Of a DNA stretch of 64,000 nucleotides, positions 55,614-64,000 are shown piece by piece. Position 1 is the stretch's first letter; every line of letters starts with the position of its first letter. The stretch is taken from NCBI RefSeq assembly GCF_017873715.1, contig NZ_JAGGKM010000004.1, forward strand, positions 310,001 through 374,000. Reading direction: 5' to 3'. The stretch is from Cytobacillus luteolus (GTDB lineage: Bacteria > Bacillota > Bacilli > Bacillales > Bacillaceae_L). The notes under the pieces were generated by a model. It was given only the letters and a program-made list of their open reading frames with translations, made no database searches and was not told where the DNA came from. Made by a program: the position numbers and the translations under genes.

Positions 55614-55802
55614 TGTGTAAAATATTGCAGCCTATGTGATTGGCTTTATGTTTCATTTTATTCCTCACAAACTTTTGAGGTGTATCTTGTAACTCTCTGC
55701 TGCTAGGGCGAGGATACATGAAAATAAAATGTCCATACTGTAAGAAGTCACGTCTGGTTTTTATTTTATACAAAATAAAAACAATTGAAGGAGGAGTCAT
55801 CA
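55614..55802 (+). promoter_or_regulatory. rpsD mRNA leader, probable S4 autoregulatory site
   Basis: The leader runs from the predicted transcript start to the rpsD start codon. It contains CCTCACAAACTTTTGAGG (6-bp hairpin) and a GCTAGGGCGAGGATACATGAA segment. B. subtilis rpsD is repressed by S4 binding to its long leader; the same is inferred here from length and position. I have not folded the RNA. Confidence 0.5.
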
Positions 55803-56405
55803 ATGGCTCGTTATACAGGTCCAAGTTGGAAATTATCACGTCGTCTTGGTATTTCTTTAAGCGGAACAGGTAAAGAATTAGAAAAGCGTCCTTTCGCTCC
55901 AGGACAACATGGTCCAAATCAACGTAAAAAACTTTCTGAGTACGGTTTACAATTACAAGAGAAGCAAAAGCTTCGTCATATGTATGGAGTAAATGAGCGT
56001 CAATTCCGTAACCTTTTTACAACTGCAGGTAAAATGTCTGGTATCCACGGTGAAAACTTCATGGTTCTTCTTGAGTCACGTTTAGATAACCTTGTTTACC
56101 GTTTAGGTCTTGCTCGTACTCGCCGTCAATCTCGTCAATTAGTTAACCATGGTCACATTTTAGTTGATGGAAGTCGTGTAGATATTCCTTCATACCGTGT
56201 AAGACCTGGTCAAACAATCTCTGTTCGTGAAAAATCACGTAACTTAGACATTATTAAAGAGGCAATCGAAGTAAATAACTTCGTACCTGATTATTTAACA
56301 TTTGATGCTGATAAATTAGAAGGAACTTACTCTCGTTTACCTGAGCGTTCTGAGTTACCAGCTGAAATTAACGAAGCACTTATCGTTGAGTTCTACTCAC
56401 GTTAA
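55803..56405 (+). CDS. rpsD: 30S ribosomal protein S4
   Basis: 200-residue S4, the expected Bacillus length. Starts [16 protein letters not shown]; the S4 RNA-binding domain (about 91-155) contains [31 protein letters not shown]. Zinc cysteines are absent (the C-minus form). The start is ATG at 55803 after GAAGGAGGAGTCATCA; upstream in-frame codons are leader. Early assembly protein of the small subunit. Confidence 0.98.
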   Translation: MARYTGPSWKLSRRLGISLSGTGKELEKRPFAPGQHGPNQRKKLSEYGLQLQEKQKLRHMYGVNERQFRNLFTTAGKMSGIHGENFMVLLESRLDNLVYRLGLARTRRQSRQLVNHGHILVDGSRVDIPSYRVRPGQTISVREKSRNLDIIKEAIEVNNFVPDYLTFDADKLEGTYSRLPERSELPAEINEALIVEFYSR

Positions 56406-56411
56406 TAATGA

Positions 56412-56440
56412 AAAAAGGATGGGTTCTTCCCGTCCTTTTT
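56412..56440 (+). terminator. Intrinsic terminator of rpsD
   Basis: AAAAAGGATGGG/CCCGTCCTTTTT stem (one G-T pair) with T residues, 7 nt after the rpsD stop. Confidence 0.9.
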
Positions 56441-56462
56441 TATTTCTAAAAAGGATAGTATT

Positions 56463-56495
56463 AAAAAGGAGCGTGTGTAGACACGCTCCTTTTTT
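56463..56495. terminator. Second terminator, tyrS side
   Basis: Perfect stem AAAAAGGAGCGTGT/ACACGCTCCTTTTT with a 4-nt loop, 8 nt beyond the tyrS stop on the minus strand. Confidence 0.92.
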
Positions 56496-56502
56496 GATGA
56501 AT

Positions 56503-57759
56503 TTATTTAATTAAATAGTATTTTTTCTTACCTCTACGAATTACAGTAAATTGTCCTTCGATACGATCTTCTTTAGTTAAGACATAATTTACTTCTTGAA
56601 TACGCTCACCATTTATATAGATAGCCCCATTTTGAACATCTTCACGCGCCTGACGTTTCGATGGAGAGATTTTGCTGTCGACTAATAAGTCAATTAGACC
56701 TACTTCTGCTTCACCTTTTAGTTCATATGATGGAACATCTTTAAAACCCTGTTTAATCTCATCAGCAGTCAAGCTCCCAATGCTTCCACTGAATAGTGCC
56801 TCTGAAATTTTAACAGCCTGAACTAATGCCTCATCTCCATGTACAAGTTTTGTCAACTCCTCAGCAAGTGCCTTTTGAGCTGTTCGCTTCTCAGGAGCAT
56901 TTGTTGTTTCATTTTCTAGATGTTCAATTTCTTCTTGGCTTAGGAAAGTGAAGTATTTTAAATAACTTACCACATCTCTGTCATCCGTGTTAATCCAAAA
57001 TTGATAAAATTCGTACGATGATGTCTTCTCACGGTCTAACCAGATTGTTCCTGATTCTGTTTTGCCAAACTTCGTACCATCTGATTTAGTTACAAGAGGA
57101 ATCGTTAATCCAAAGGCCTTTGCATTTTCCGTAGACTTTCTAATTAACTCTAGTCCAGCTGTAATATTCCCCCACTGATCACTTCCACCTATTTGCATTC
57201 TACAGTTTTGTGTTTCATATAATTTTAAGAAATCATAAGATTGCAAGATCATATAAGTAAACTCTGTGTAAGAAATTCCCTCTTCAATTCTTGTTTTAAC
57301 TGAATCTTTTGCAAGCATATAATTTAATCCGAAATTTTTACCAACATCTCTTAGAAAAGTGATTACATCTAAGTTACCTATCCAGTCATAGTTATTTGCA
57401 ATACTCGCTGGATTTTCTACTGCTTCAAAATCTAAAAATCGAGAAAGCTGGGCCTTAATTTTTTCACTCCAGCCTACAACCGTTTCTTGTGGGTTTAACG
57501 TTCGTTCATTCTTTTTCCCACTCGGATCTCCAATCAAACCTGTTGCTCCACCTACCAGGGCAATTGGTTGATGCCCAGCTTGTTGAAATCTTCTCAAAGT
57601 TAACAGGGCTGCTAAATTTCCAATATGAAGACTGTCTGCAGTTGGGTCAAAACCACAATAAAGTTTAATTTTCTCTTCACTTAATGTCTTTTCTAACCCC
57701 TCACTATCTGTTACTTGATTAATTAGTCCTCTAAATTCCAAATCCTTTAGAATATCCAT
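56503..57759 (-). CDS. tyrS: Tyrosyl-tRNA synthetase
   Basis: 418-residue class I synthetase. CGFDPTADSLHIGNLAAL (HIGH motif), GGSDQWGNITAG, KFGKTESGTIWLD (KMSKS equivalent) and a C-terminal S4-like domain (about 345-415). The ATG follows AAAAGGAGAATAAGGG. Its transcript starts with a T-box leader, so it is induced by uncharged tRNA-Tyr. Converges with rpsD. Confidence 0.98.
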   Translation of the reverse strand: MDILKDLEFRGLINQVTDSEGLEKTLSEEKIKLYCGFDPTADSLHIGNLAALLTLRRFQQAGHQPIALVGGATGLIGDPSGKKNERTLNPQETVVGWSEKIKAQLSRFLDFEAVENPASIANNYDWIGNLDVITFLRDVGKNFGLNYMLAKDSVKTRIEEGISYTEFTYMILQSYDFLKLYETQNCRMQIGGSDQWGNITAGLELIRKSTENAKAFGLTIPLVTKSDGTKFGKTESGTIWLDREKTSSYEFYQFWINTDDRDVVSYLKYFTFLSQEEIEHLENETTNAPEKRTAQKALAEELTKLVHGDEALVQAVKISEALFSGSIGSLTADEIKQGFKDVPSYELKGEAEVGLIDLLVDSKISPSKRQAREDVQNGAIYINGERIQEVNYVLTKEDRIEGQFTVIRRGKKKYYLIK

Positions 57760-57801
57760 CCCTTATTCTCCTTTTCATAATTATTTCGTGTAATAAACAC
57801 A

Positions 57802-58085
57802 AAAACTCGTCTCTTCATAATGAAGGGACGAGTTAATAGTCGCGGTACCACCCAACTTAAGGACAACAAAAGTCCTTCGCTTAGAAAATTAACGGTTAGA
57901 CCGTCTTTTGCTACTGAATACTAAATTGCAATCTGGCAATTGGCATTTCACAAAAGATGCTCAAGGAGGTAATTCACACGATATCTTTGTACTGATTTCC
58001 ACCAATCATCAGCTCTCTGAGATGATTCGAACTAAGTTGAAACCATCGTTAACAGTGAGATATGTATTACTAATTCCTATCATAG
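57802..58085 (-). promoter_or_regulatory. T-box leader of tyrS
   Basis: Minus strand shows the elements in order: AGAGAGCTGATGATTGGTGG stem I region (about 58023-58001), a GTGTGAATTACCTCC specifier loop with UAC (Tyr codon) at 57971-57969, the T-box AAGTTGGGTGGTACCGCG (57859-57842), and a terminator AAACTCGTCCCTTCATTATG... (57836-57804) with T residues. Uncharged tRNA-Tyr should stabilise the antiterminator. The upstream limit is approximate. Confidence 0.93.
57804..57836 (-). terminator. Regulated terminator of the tyrS T-box
   Basis: AACTCGTCCCTTCAT pairs with ATGAAGAGACGAGTT (with one mismatch) followed by TTTTTG, just after the T-box sequence. Confidence 0.88.
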
Positions 58086-58223
58086 CTTTACTATTTATAT
58101 GTAATAGTTTTTATCATATCGAGAATTTATTGTCAAATTAAATCTTGGAAAATGACAAATAAATATAAATGGTGACAAGGATTGTGCTATAATTAACTTG
58201 ATTTTTAGGGGGATTGATTATAG

Positions 58224-61139
58224 ATGAACCACAATAAAGAAAAATGGGTTGAAAGATTAGTATCCATTAAAGATTTTCTATTCCACAAAAGAGCAAAAAA
58301 GACCGCAAATATAACATATAGCGTAGTCTGGAACTTATTTTTATTATTTTTGATATTTGGACTAATTGGTATATCATTTGCCGGTGGTGCCGGTGCTGGC
58401 TATTTCGCATCTCTAGTAAAAGATGAACCACTACGCCCATTTGAGGATATGAAGAAGCATGTTTACAATTATGAAGAAACAACGGAAGTATATTTCGATA
58501 ACAATGTGTATTTAGGGAAACTCAGATCAGATCTAGATAGAGTAGAAATTACTTTAGACGAAGTCTCTGATCACTTAAAAAATGCAGTTATTGCAACTGA
58601 AGACGAATACTTTTATGAGCATAACGGTGTAGTACCTAAAGCAATTTTACGTGCAATTTTTCAGGAAGTAACAAACTCCTCCGTTCAAACCGGTGGAAGT
58701 ACATTAACTCAACAATTAATTAAAAACCAAATACTTACAAACGAAGTTTCATTTGACCGTAAAGCAAAAGAAATTCTTCTTGCCATGAGACTCGAAAAAT
58801 TCTTTGAGAAAGATGAAATTCTTGAAGCTTATCTAAATATGGCTACATTTGGGCGTAATTCATCTGGTAGAAACATTGCAGGTGTACAAACAGCTGCTAA
58901 GGGAATTTTTGGGGTGGACGCTAAGGACTTAAATCTTGCACAAGCTGCTTTTATCGCAGGTTTACCACAAAGTCCTTTCAGATATACACCGTTTACAAAT
59001 AAAGCAGAAGTAAAAACAGATTTAGAGCCTGGTTTAAATAGAATGCAAACTGTTCTTAAACGAATGTTGGATGGTAAATATATCACACAAAAACAATATG
59101 ATGAGGCAATTAAATATGATTTACGTGCTAATTTAACACCTTATAAAGCCTCTCCAACTGACCAATATCCGTGGTTAACTAGTGAAATAGAGCTAAGAGC
59201 TACTGACATTCTATTAAAAAAGCTTGCGAAAGAAGATGGATACGAAGAAGAAGACCTGACTGCAGATGAGAATTTACAAAAGTACTATAAAAATTTGGCA
59301 AATCAAAATTTACGTCAAAATGGGTATCGAATTTATACTACTATTGATAAACAGATTTATGACAAGATGCAAGAGGTTGCAAAGAATTATGAATATTACG
59401 GACCAGATAAGCCTCAAATTAAGAAAAACCCTGACACTGGGGTAGATGAGGAAGTAATGGAACCAGTAGAAACAGGTGCTGTGTTAATTGAAAATAGCAC
59501 TGGTAAGATCATTAGCTTCGTTGGTGGAAGAGATCATACAAGAGAACAAACAAATCATGCTACCTTTGCATTACGTCCAAATGGTTCTACTATGAAACCA
59601 TTATTAGTATATGCTCCTGCTATTGAGCTTGGAGAATTACAACCAGGGTCAGTTATTGCAGATGTACCTCTAAAGCTGCCTAAATATGAACCTAAAAACT
59701 ATGGTGGCACTTTTGACGGACTAATGTCAGCAAGACATGCATTAAAAATGTCTAGGAATATACCTGCTGTTAAAACATATGCAAATATATATAAACAGCG
59801 TCCTATCTCTTATCTAGAACAAATGGGATTTAGCTCACTTGTAAAATTAGACAGTGAAATCCTCTCTCTTTCTCTTGGTGGGATGACAAAAGGTGTAACT
59901 GTTGAAGAGAATGTAAATGCATATGCAACTTTCGCAAACTCAGGGCAATTTATCGATGCCTATATGATTGATAGAATTGAGACAAATGAAGGAGAGGTAA
60001 TCTACCAGCATGAATCAAAGGCTGTAGATGTTTTCTCACCTCAGACTGCATATCTTACAATTGATATAATGCGTGATGTAATTAGAAGTGGAACAGCAAC
60101 GTCTATCAACCGTTATTTAAGCTTTAATGCTGATTGGGCAGGTAAAACAGGAACGGGCCAAGATTACCGAGATGCATGGTTTGTTGCGACAAATCCAAAT
60201 GTTACGTTTGGAACATGGATTGGTTATGATACACCAAAATCGATGTATGGTCATTATAAAGGGCTATCATATTCGCAACGAAATCTATTGCTATGGTCAA
60301 AGCTTATGAACGTTGCGTATGAAATTAACCCAGACCTTGTAGCACCAAAAGAGCCATTTAAAATGCCAGGTGGTCTTGTTAAAAGGCAATACTGTGCACT
60401 ATCAGGGCTTCTGCCATCGGATATTTGTAAAGAAGCTGGCCTTGTTGCAGAGGATATCTTCAATGCAAAATATGCACCTACAGAAGTCGATGATAATCTA
60501 GAAAGAGGCAAATACATCATTGTTGATGGAAAAGCTTACAGAGTTCCAGAAACTGCTCCAGCAGAGTTTGTTCAGGAAGGTATTATGGTTAAGAAAGAAT
60601 TCCTAGAAAAGAATGACCTTAAGGATTTAACTGCTCTTAACGACATACTTCCGAAAAATGATCAGTGGACCAATATTGTAGTCACTGAAACAGAACCATT
60701 ACAGGATAATGGAGTCGCTCCTACTAAGATTGCAAAAGTCGAACTAAAGGGTAATATTCTAACATGGTCAAAGCATGAACACACTGATGTGGTTGGCTAT
60801 AGAATTTATCGTGCAGGTAACTTTTCAACAGAGTTTGTGCAAATAGCAAGTATCCCTGCACAAACTGAACTAAAATATACACTTCCTAACCAGGATCCTG
60901 CGGCATACTATGTTGTTGCAGTTGATATTATCGGAAATGTCTCTCCTATTTCTGATACTAAGAATTTTGGAACCTATATGGATCAGCCAGAGGAAGTTCC
61001 TTCTGATGAAGAAGACACACCAGGAGATGGTGAGAATGATGGCGATGATAGTGGCGGAGAGCCCGGAGATGATGAAATCATCCCTGGCTTACCAGGAGTC
61101 GGAACGAATCGTCAAAGCTTAACAGTACCATATGTATAA
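58224..61139 (+). CDS. Class A penicillin-binding protein (PBP1A family)
   Basis: 971-residue bifunctional peptidoglycan synthase. Cytoplasmic N-terminus (1-33), one membrane helix (about 34-62), transglycosylase domain with catalytic Glu126 (EDEYFYEHNG) and GGSTLTQQLIKN, then transpeptidase motifs Ser455-T-M-K, Ser510-R-N and Lys641-T-G. Near the C-terminus is a fibronectin type III-like domain (about 845-925) and a low-complexity Asp/Glu/Gly/Ser tail (about 930-960). The ATG follows AGGGGGATTGATTATAG. Related to PBP1-type proteins next to tyrS in other Bacillaceae. Confidence 0.93.
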   Translation: MNHNKEKWVERLVSIKDFLFHKRAKKTANITYSVVWNLFLLFLIFGLIGISFAGGAGAGYFASLVKDEPLRPFEDMKKHVYNYEETTEVYFDNNVYLGKLRSDLDRVEITLDEVSDHLKNAVIATEDEYFYEHNGVVPKAILRAIFQEVTNSSVQTGGSTLTQQLIKNQILTNEVSFDRKAKEILLAMRLEKFFEKDEILEAYLNMATFGRNSSGRNIAGVQTAAKGIFGVDAKDLNLAQAAFIAGLPQSPFRYTPFTNKAEVKTDLEPGLNRMQTVLKRMLDGKYITQKQYDEAIKYDLRANLTPYKASPTDQYPWLTSEIELRATDILLKKLAKEDGYEEEDLTADENLQKYYKNLANQNLRQNGYRIYTTIDKQIYDKMQEVAKNYEYYGPDKPQIKKNPDTGVDEEVMEPVETGAVLIENSTGKIISFVGGRDHTREQTNHATFALRPNGSTMKPLLVYAPAIELGELQPGSVIADVPLKLPKYEPKNYGGTFDGLMSARHALKMSRNIPAVKTYANIYKQRPISYLEQMGFSSLVKLDSEILSLSLGGMTKGVTVEENVNAYATFANSGQFIDAYMIDRIETNEGEVIYQHESKAVDVFSPQTAYLTIDIMRDVIRSGTATSINRYLSFNADWAGKTGTGQDYRDAWFVATNPNVTFGTWIGYDTPKSMYGHYKGLSYSQRNLLLWSKLMNVAYEINPDLVAPKEPFKMPGGLVKRQYCALSGLLPSDICKEAGLVAEDIFNAKYAPTEVDDNLERGKYIIVDGKAYRVPETAPAEFVQEGIMVKKEFLEKNDLKDLTALNDILPKNDQWTNIVVTETEPLQDNGVAPTKIAKVELKGNILTWSKHEHTDVVGYRIYRAGNFSTEFVQIASIPAQTELKYTLPNQDPAAYYVVAVDIIGNVSPISDTKNFGTYMDQPEEVPSDEEDTPGDGENDGDDSGGEPGDDEIIPGLPGVGTNRQSLTVPYV

Positions 61140-61141
61140 AA

Positions 61142-61174
61142 AAAAGCACTGCATGAATGAAATGCAGTGCTTTT
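61142..61174. terminator. Bidirectional terminator between the PBP gene and acsA
   Basis: Perfect 13-bp stem AAAAGCACTGCAT/ATGCAGTGCTTTT, with A and T runs, directly after the PBP stop. Confidence 0.92.
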
Positions 61175-61182
61175 CTATTTGA

Positions 61183-62901
61183 TTAATCTTCCATTGTCGA
61201 TAAATCACCAGTAGGTAAATCAAGCTCCCAAGCTTTAAGAACACGTCTCATAATTTTCCCACTTCTTGTTTTCGGTAGTTTATCACGGAATTCAATTTCA
61301 CGTGGGGCGGCATGTGCTGCTAGACCTTTTTTAACAAAACTTCTTATCTCTTCCTTCAGCTCATCATTTGCTGTATAGCCATCACGAAGAGCTACAAAGG
61401 CTTTTATAATTTCTCCTCTTACAGGGTCAGGCTTTCCAATTACACCAGCTTCTGCAACAGCAGGATGTTCTACTAACTTACTCTCAACTTCAAACGGACC
61501 TACCCTTTCACCTGAAGTCATAATTACATCATCAATTCTTCCTTGGAACCAGAAATAGCCATCTTCATCCATATAGGCTGAGTCACCAGAAACATACCAA
61601 TCTCCAGGCATAAAATACGACTGATATTTCGCTTCATTGTTCCAAATTGTATGCATCATTGAAGGCCAGCCTTTTTTTATCGCTAAATTCCCCATTCTGT
61701 ATGGAGGTAGCTCATTACCTTGATCATCTACTATTGCAGCCTTTACTCCAGGAATTGGTTTACCCATTGACCCTGGTTTGATTTCCATTGAAGGGTAATT
61801 ACAGATTAGTTGCCCTCCAGTTTCAGTCATCCACCATGTATCATGGATGCGTTGATTGAACACTTTAACTCCCCAACGAACAACCTCAGGGTTTAATGGT
61901 TCTCCAACACTTAACACATGTCGTAAAGAGGATAAATCAAACTGTTTAACTAATTCATCCCCAGCACCCATTAACATACGAAATGCAGTCGGAGCACTGT
62001 ACCATACTGTTACTCCGTAATCTTCTATTGTTTCATACCAGGATTCTGGCCTGAAACGTCCACCAAGGATGACATTTGAAGCTCCTACTAACCAAGGCCC
62101 AAAAATTCCATATGCTGTTCCAGTTACCCATCCTGGGTCTGCTGTACACCAATACACATCATCTTCCTTCAGATCTAAAACCCATTTAGCCGTTTGGTAA
62201 TGTTGAATCATAGCATTATGGACATGAAGAACACCCTTAGGTTTGCCAGTTGAACCAGATGTATAGTGAAGAATTAACCCGTCTTCACGGTCCATCCACT
62301 CAATTTGTAGGTGTTTACTTGCATTTTTCATATGCTTTCTAAAATCAATATTTTTACCATCTTCGTTAATATTTTCCCCTACAAGAACGATATGTTTGAG
62401 AGCTGGGAGTTCATCAACTGGAATTCTATCAACTAATTCAGGAGTTGTAATAATAACCTTTGCTTCACTGTCTTCAAGACGGTCACGGACTGCACCTTCC
62501 ATAAATGCTTCAAAAAGTGGACCAACGATAGCACCAAGCTTGATTGCTCCTAAAATAGCAAAATATAATTCCGGTGAGCGAGGCATGAAGACGAATACAC
62601 GGTCACCTTTTTCAACATCTGCAATTTGTTTAAGTACATTTCCAGCTTTATTAGAGAATTCTTTCATTTCTTTAAATGTATATTTTTCTTCTTTTAAGGG
62701 ATCACGGTAGTAGAGAGCAACTTTATTTTTTCTATTGCCAGTAGCATGCCTATCTATCGCTTCATAGGCCATGTTAACTCTACCAGTCTCTGACCACGAA
62801 AAATTCTTCTCAACATCAGACCAATTGTGAGTATTATATGTTTCATTATAATCTTTTAAGTTATGATCTCCTTGCATTACTGGTAGCGCTTCCACTTTCA
62901 T
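61183..62901 (-). CDS. acsA: Acetyl-CoA synthetase
   Basis: 572-residue AMP-forming acetyl-CoA synthetase for growth on acetate. LHYTSGSTGKPKGVLHVHN (P-loop), WWMTETGGQLICNYP, GDSAYMDEDGYFWFQGRIDDVIMTSGERVGPFE and the acetylatable catalytic Lys in LPKTRSGKIMRRVLKAW. Divergent from acuA, whose product acetylates that Lys in B. subtilis. The ATG follows AAGGGGGAGTTTGTTTT. A cre-like site lies in the shared upstream region. Confidence 0.97.
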   Translation of the reverse strand: MKVEALPVMQGDHNLKDYNETYNTHNWSDVEKNFSWSETGRVNMAYEAIDRHATGNRKNKVALYYRDPLKEEKYTFKEMKEFSNKAGNVLKQIADVEKGDRVFVFMPRSPELYFAILGAIKLGAIVGPLFEAFMEGAVRDRLEDSEAKVIITTPELVDRIPVDELPALKHIVLVGENINEDGKNIDFRKHMKNASKHLQIEWMDREDGLILHYTSGSTGKPKGVLHVHNAMIQHYQTAKWVLDLKEDDVYWCTADPGWVTGTAYGIFGPWLVGASNVILGGRFRPESWYETIEDYGVTVWYSAPTAFRMLMGAGDELVKQFDLSSLRHVLSVGEPLNPEVVRWGVKVFNQRIHDTWWMTETGGQLICNYPSMEIKPGSMGKPIPGVKAAIVDDQGNELPPYRMGNLAIKKGWPSMMHTIWNNEAKYQSYFMPGDWYVSGDSAYMDEDGYFWFQGRIDDVIMTSGERVGPFEVESKLVEHPAVAEAGVIGKPDPVRGEIIKAFVALRDGYTANDELKEEIRSFVKKGLAAHAAPREIEFRDKLPKTRSGKIMRRVLKAWELDLPTGDLSTMED

Positions 62902-63008
62902 AAAACAAACTCCCCCTTATGTAAATATGCTTCTATTATATTATACATATGCTCTTTTCTCAATTTTTAAAATCTTTTATATTGACAGTAATTAAAGGTA
63001 ATTTTTTG

Positions 63009-63022
63009 TGAAAACGCTTTAA
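63009..63022. promoter_or_regulatory. Candidate cre site between acsA and acuA
   Basis: TGAAAACGCTTTAA matches the cre consensus except for its terminal CA. It is 107 nt from acsA and 57 nt from acuA. CcpA control of both is established in B. subtilis. Confidence 0.55.
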
Positions 63023-63078
63023 ATTCTGTTATTTCATGTATAATAGATTGTGAAGTGATATAAAATGGTGGTGATTTA

Positions 63079-63711
63079 ATGGAACATAAAAAGACTTATA
63101 ATGCAAAAGAATTAAAAACTCCACATGGAAGTCTTATTATTGAAGGACCCATACCAGGCTATAAACTGGCAGGATATGAATTTCATCGTGACCTCGTTGC
63201 TTTTCGTACACCTGAACAACAGCATAAAGCTTTAGTAGAGATTGCTGATTTACCAGAGGGTAGAATTATTATCGCTAGAAATCGCCATACGATTGTGGGA
63301 TATGTAACCTACCTTTATCCTGATCCACTCGAAAGATGGTCTGAAGCTAAAATGGAAAATCTTATCGAACTTGGAGCAATAGAAGTTATTCCTGAGTTTA
63401 GAGGTTATTCTGTTGGCAAAAACCTTATCCAAGTATCAATGATGGATGATGCAATGGAAGATTTTATCACGATAACTACAGAATACTATTGGCATTGGGA
63501 TTTAAAAGGGACTGGACTAAACGTCTGGGAGTACCGTAAAGTAATGGAAAAAATGATGAATGCTGGTGGTCTTGAGTGGTATGCTACAGACGATCCTGAA
63601 ATTAGCTCACACCCAGCTAATTGTTTGATGGCTAAAATTGGTAAGCGAGTTGATAGTGAATCAATACAACGCTTTGACCAATTACGCTTCAAAAACAGAT
63701 TCATGTATTAA
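63079..63711 (+). CDS. acuA: AcuA, protein lysine acetyltransferase
   Basis: 210-residue GNAT protein. Acetyl-CoA loop IPEFRGYSVGKNLIQVSM (about 101-118) and the AcuA-specific TEYYWHWDLKGTGLNVWEYRKVMEKMM. In B. subtilis AcuA acetylates and inactivates AcsA. The ATG follows GGTGGTGATTTA. First gene of acuAB(C). Confidence 0.95.
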   Translation: MEHKKTYNAKELKTPHGSLIIEGPIPGYKLAGYEFHRDLVAFRTPEQQHKALVEIADLPEGRIIIARNRHTIVGYVTYLYPDPLERWSEAKMENLIELGAIEVIPEFRGYSVGKNLIQVSMMDDAMEDFITITTEYYWHWDLKGTGLNVWEYRKVMEKMMNAGGLEWYATDDPEISSHPANCLMAKIGKRVDSESIQRFDQLRFKNRFMY

Positions 63712-63778
63712 TTAAGTTGTTTGATTATGAAAATTTTAAATAGATACTTGATGATTTTAAAATCAAGGGGGATTCATG

Positions 63779-64000
63779 ATGATTGTTGAACAAATCATGA
63801 AAAAAAATGTGTTTACACTTAGTCCAAAAGATACAATTGCTACTGCTGTAAAGCTATTAGAAAAACATAAGATACGACATATACCGATTTTAGACGAACA
63901 TCAGTCTGTTGTGGGTATTATTAGTGACCGTGATGTTCGTGATGCTAATTCTTCTATCTTTAGAAGCAATGAGCACCTTGAAGACTTGGAAAGACCTGTT
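63779..64000 (+). CDS. acuB: AcuB, CBS-domain protein (partial, cut by window end)
   Basis: First 74 residues, M-I-V-E-Q-I-M-K-K-N-V-F-T-L-S-P, with a CBS motif (IRHIPILDEHQSVVGIISDRDVRDA) as in B. subtilis AcuB. The start is the second of two adjacent ATGs (63779), 7 nt after AAGGGGG; 63776 is the alternative. 67 nt after acuA. CBS domains suggest adenine-nucleotide sensing linked to acetate metabolism. Confidence 0.93.
   Translation, partial: MIVEQIMKKNVFTLSPKDTIATAVKLLEKHKIRHIPILDEHQSVVGIISDRDVRDANSSIFRSNEHLEDLERPV

Noticed and set aside
55606-55917. 103-codon ORF on the minus strand
   Set aside because: Antisense to the rpsD leader and the 5' end of rpsD; no supporting ribosome binding site.
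57908-58141. 77-codon ORF on the plus strand
   Set aside because: It is antisense to the tyrS T-box leader, which accounts for the sequence.

Overview
The window is chromosomal core DNA from a low-GC, endospore-forming Bacillaceae (Bacillus sensu lato). The gene order closely follows the ytr/ytx/yt region of Bacillus subtilis: phoPR, citZ-icd-mdh, pfkA-pyk, accDA, ytsJ, dnaE, nrnA, ytoI, ald, ackA, ytxK, tpx, ytfJ-ytfI, sppA, nadF, mbcS, sspA, nifZ-thiI, ezrA, refZ, rpsD/tyrS, acsA/acuAB. Sporulation genes (ytrHI, ytvI, ytfJ, an alpha/beta SASP, refZ), a T-box on tyrS, CcpA-type cre sites and frequent TTG/GTG starts behind strong Shine-Dalgarno sequences fit that assignment. I cannot fix the species; hflKC beside phoPR and a MaoC-like gene before mdh are differences from B. 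subtilis 168.

Layout. 1-5160: hflK-hflC (hflC cut by the window edge), a GNAT gene and phoP-phoR. 5161-10380: MaoC-like gene, the TCA genes citZ, icd, mdh, and ytwI. 10534-19119: ytvI, fxsA, glycolysis (pfkA, pyk), malonyl-CoA synthesis (accD, accA), a GntR-type regulator and the malic enzyme ytsJ. 19359-28061: dnaE, sporulation pair ytrH-ytrI, nrnA, ytpI, ytoI, ytkL. 28427-34087: a Xaa-Pro peptidase, a coiled-coil repeat protein, ald, a universal stress protein and small unknown genes. 34146-42656: moaB, an EcsC-family gene, ackA, ytxK, tpx, ytfJ, ytfI, yteJ, sppA, nadF. 42710-52119: mbcS, sspA, thiI, nifZ, brnQ, ezrA, refZ, ytsP. 52177-64000: a methionine gamma-lyase-like gene, the diguanylate cyclase dgcP, rpsD, tyrS, a class A penicillin-binding protein, acsA, acuA and the start of acuB.

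The main theme is central carbon metabolism under carbon control: glycolysis exit (pfkA-pyk), malate/pyruvate (ytsJ), TCA entry (citZ-icd-mdh), overflow (ackA), acetate/acyl activation (acsA, mbcS, acuAB) and fatty-acid initiation (accDA). Candidate cre sites lie before citZ, the MaoC-like gene, brnQ, the gamma-lyase gene, pyk and between acsA and acuA. A perfect FadR-type palindrome lies upstream of ytsJ and the linked GntR gene.

I found no CRISPR array, defence system, prophage, transposase, rRNA or tRNA, and no clearly new multi-gene system. The most unusual material is (i) a family of about 128-bp palindromic repeats, four full copies and two remnants, with paired base changes that keep the stems and a strong bias to lie just 5' of genes; (ii) the FadR-like operator; (iii) a coiled-coil protein with a repeated I-E-x-Q-x-x-hydrophobic-N motif; (iv) a 54-residue ORF with a good ribosome binding site at 32907-33071.
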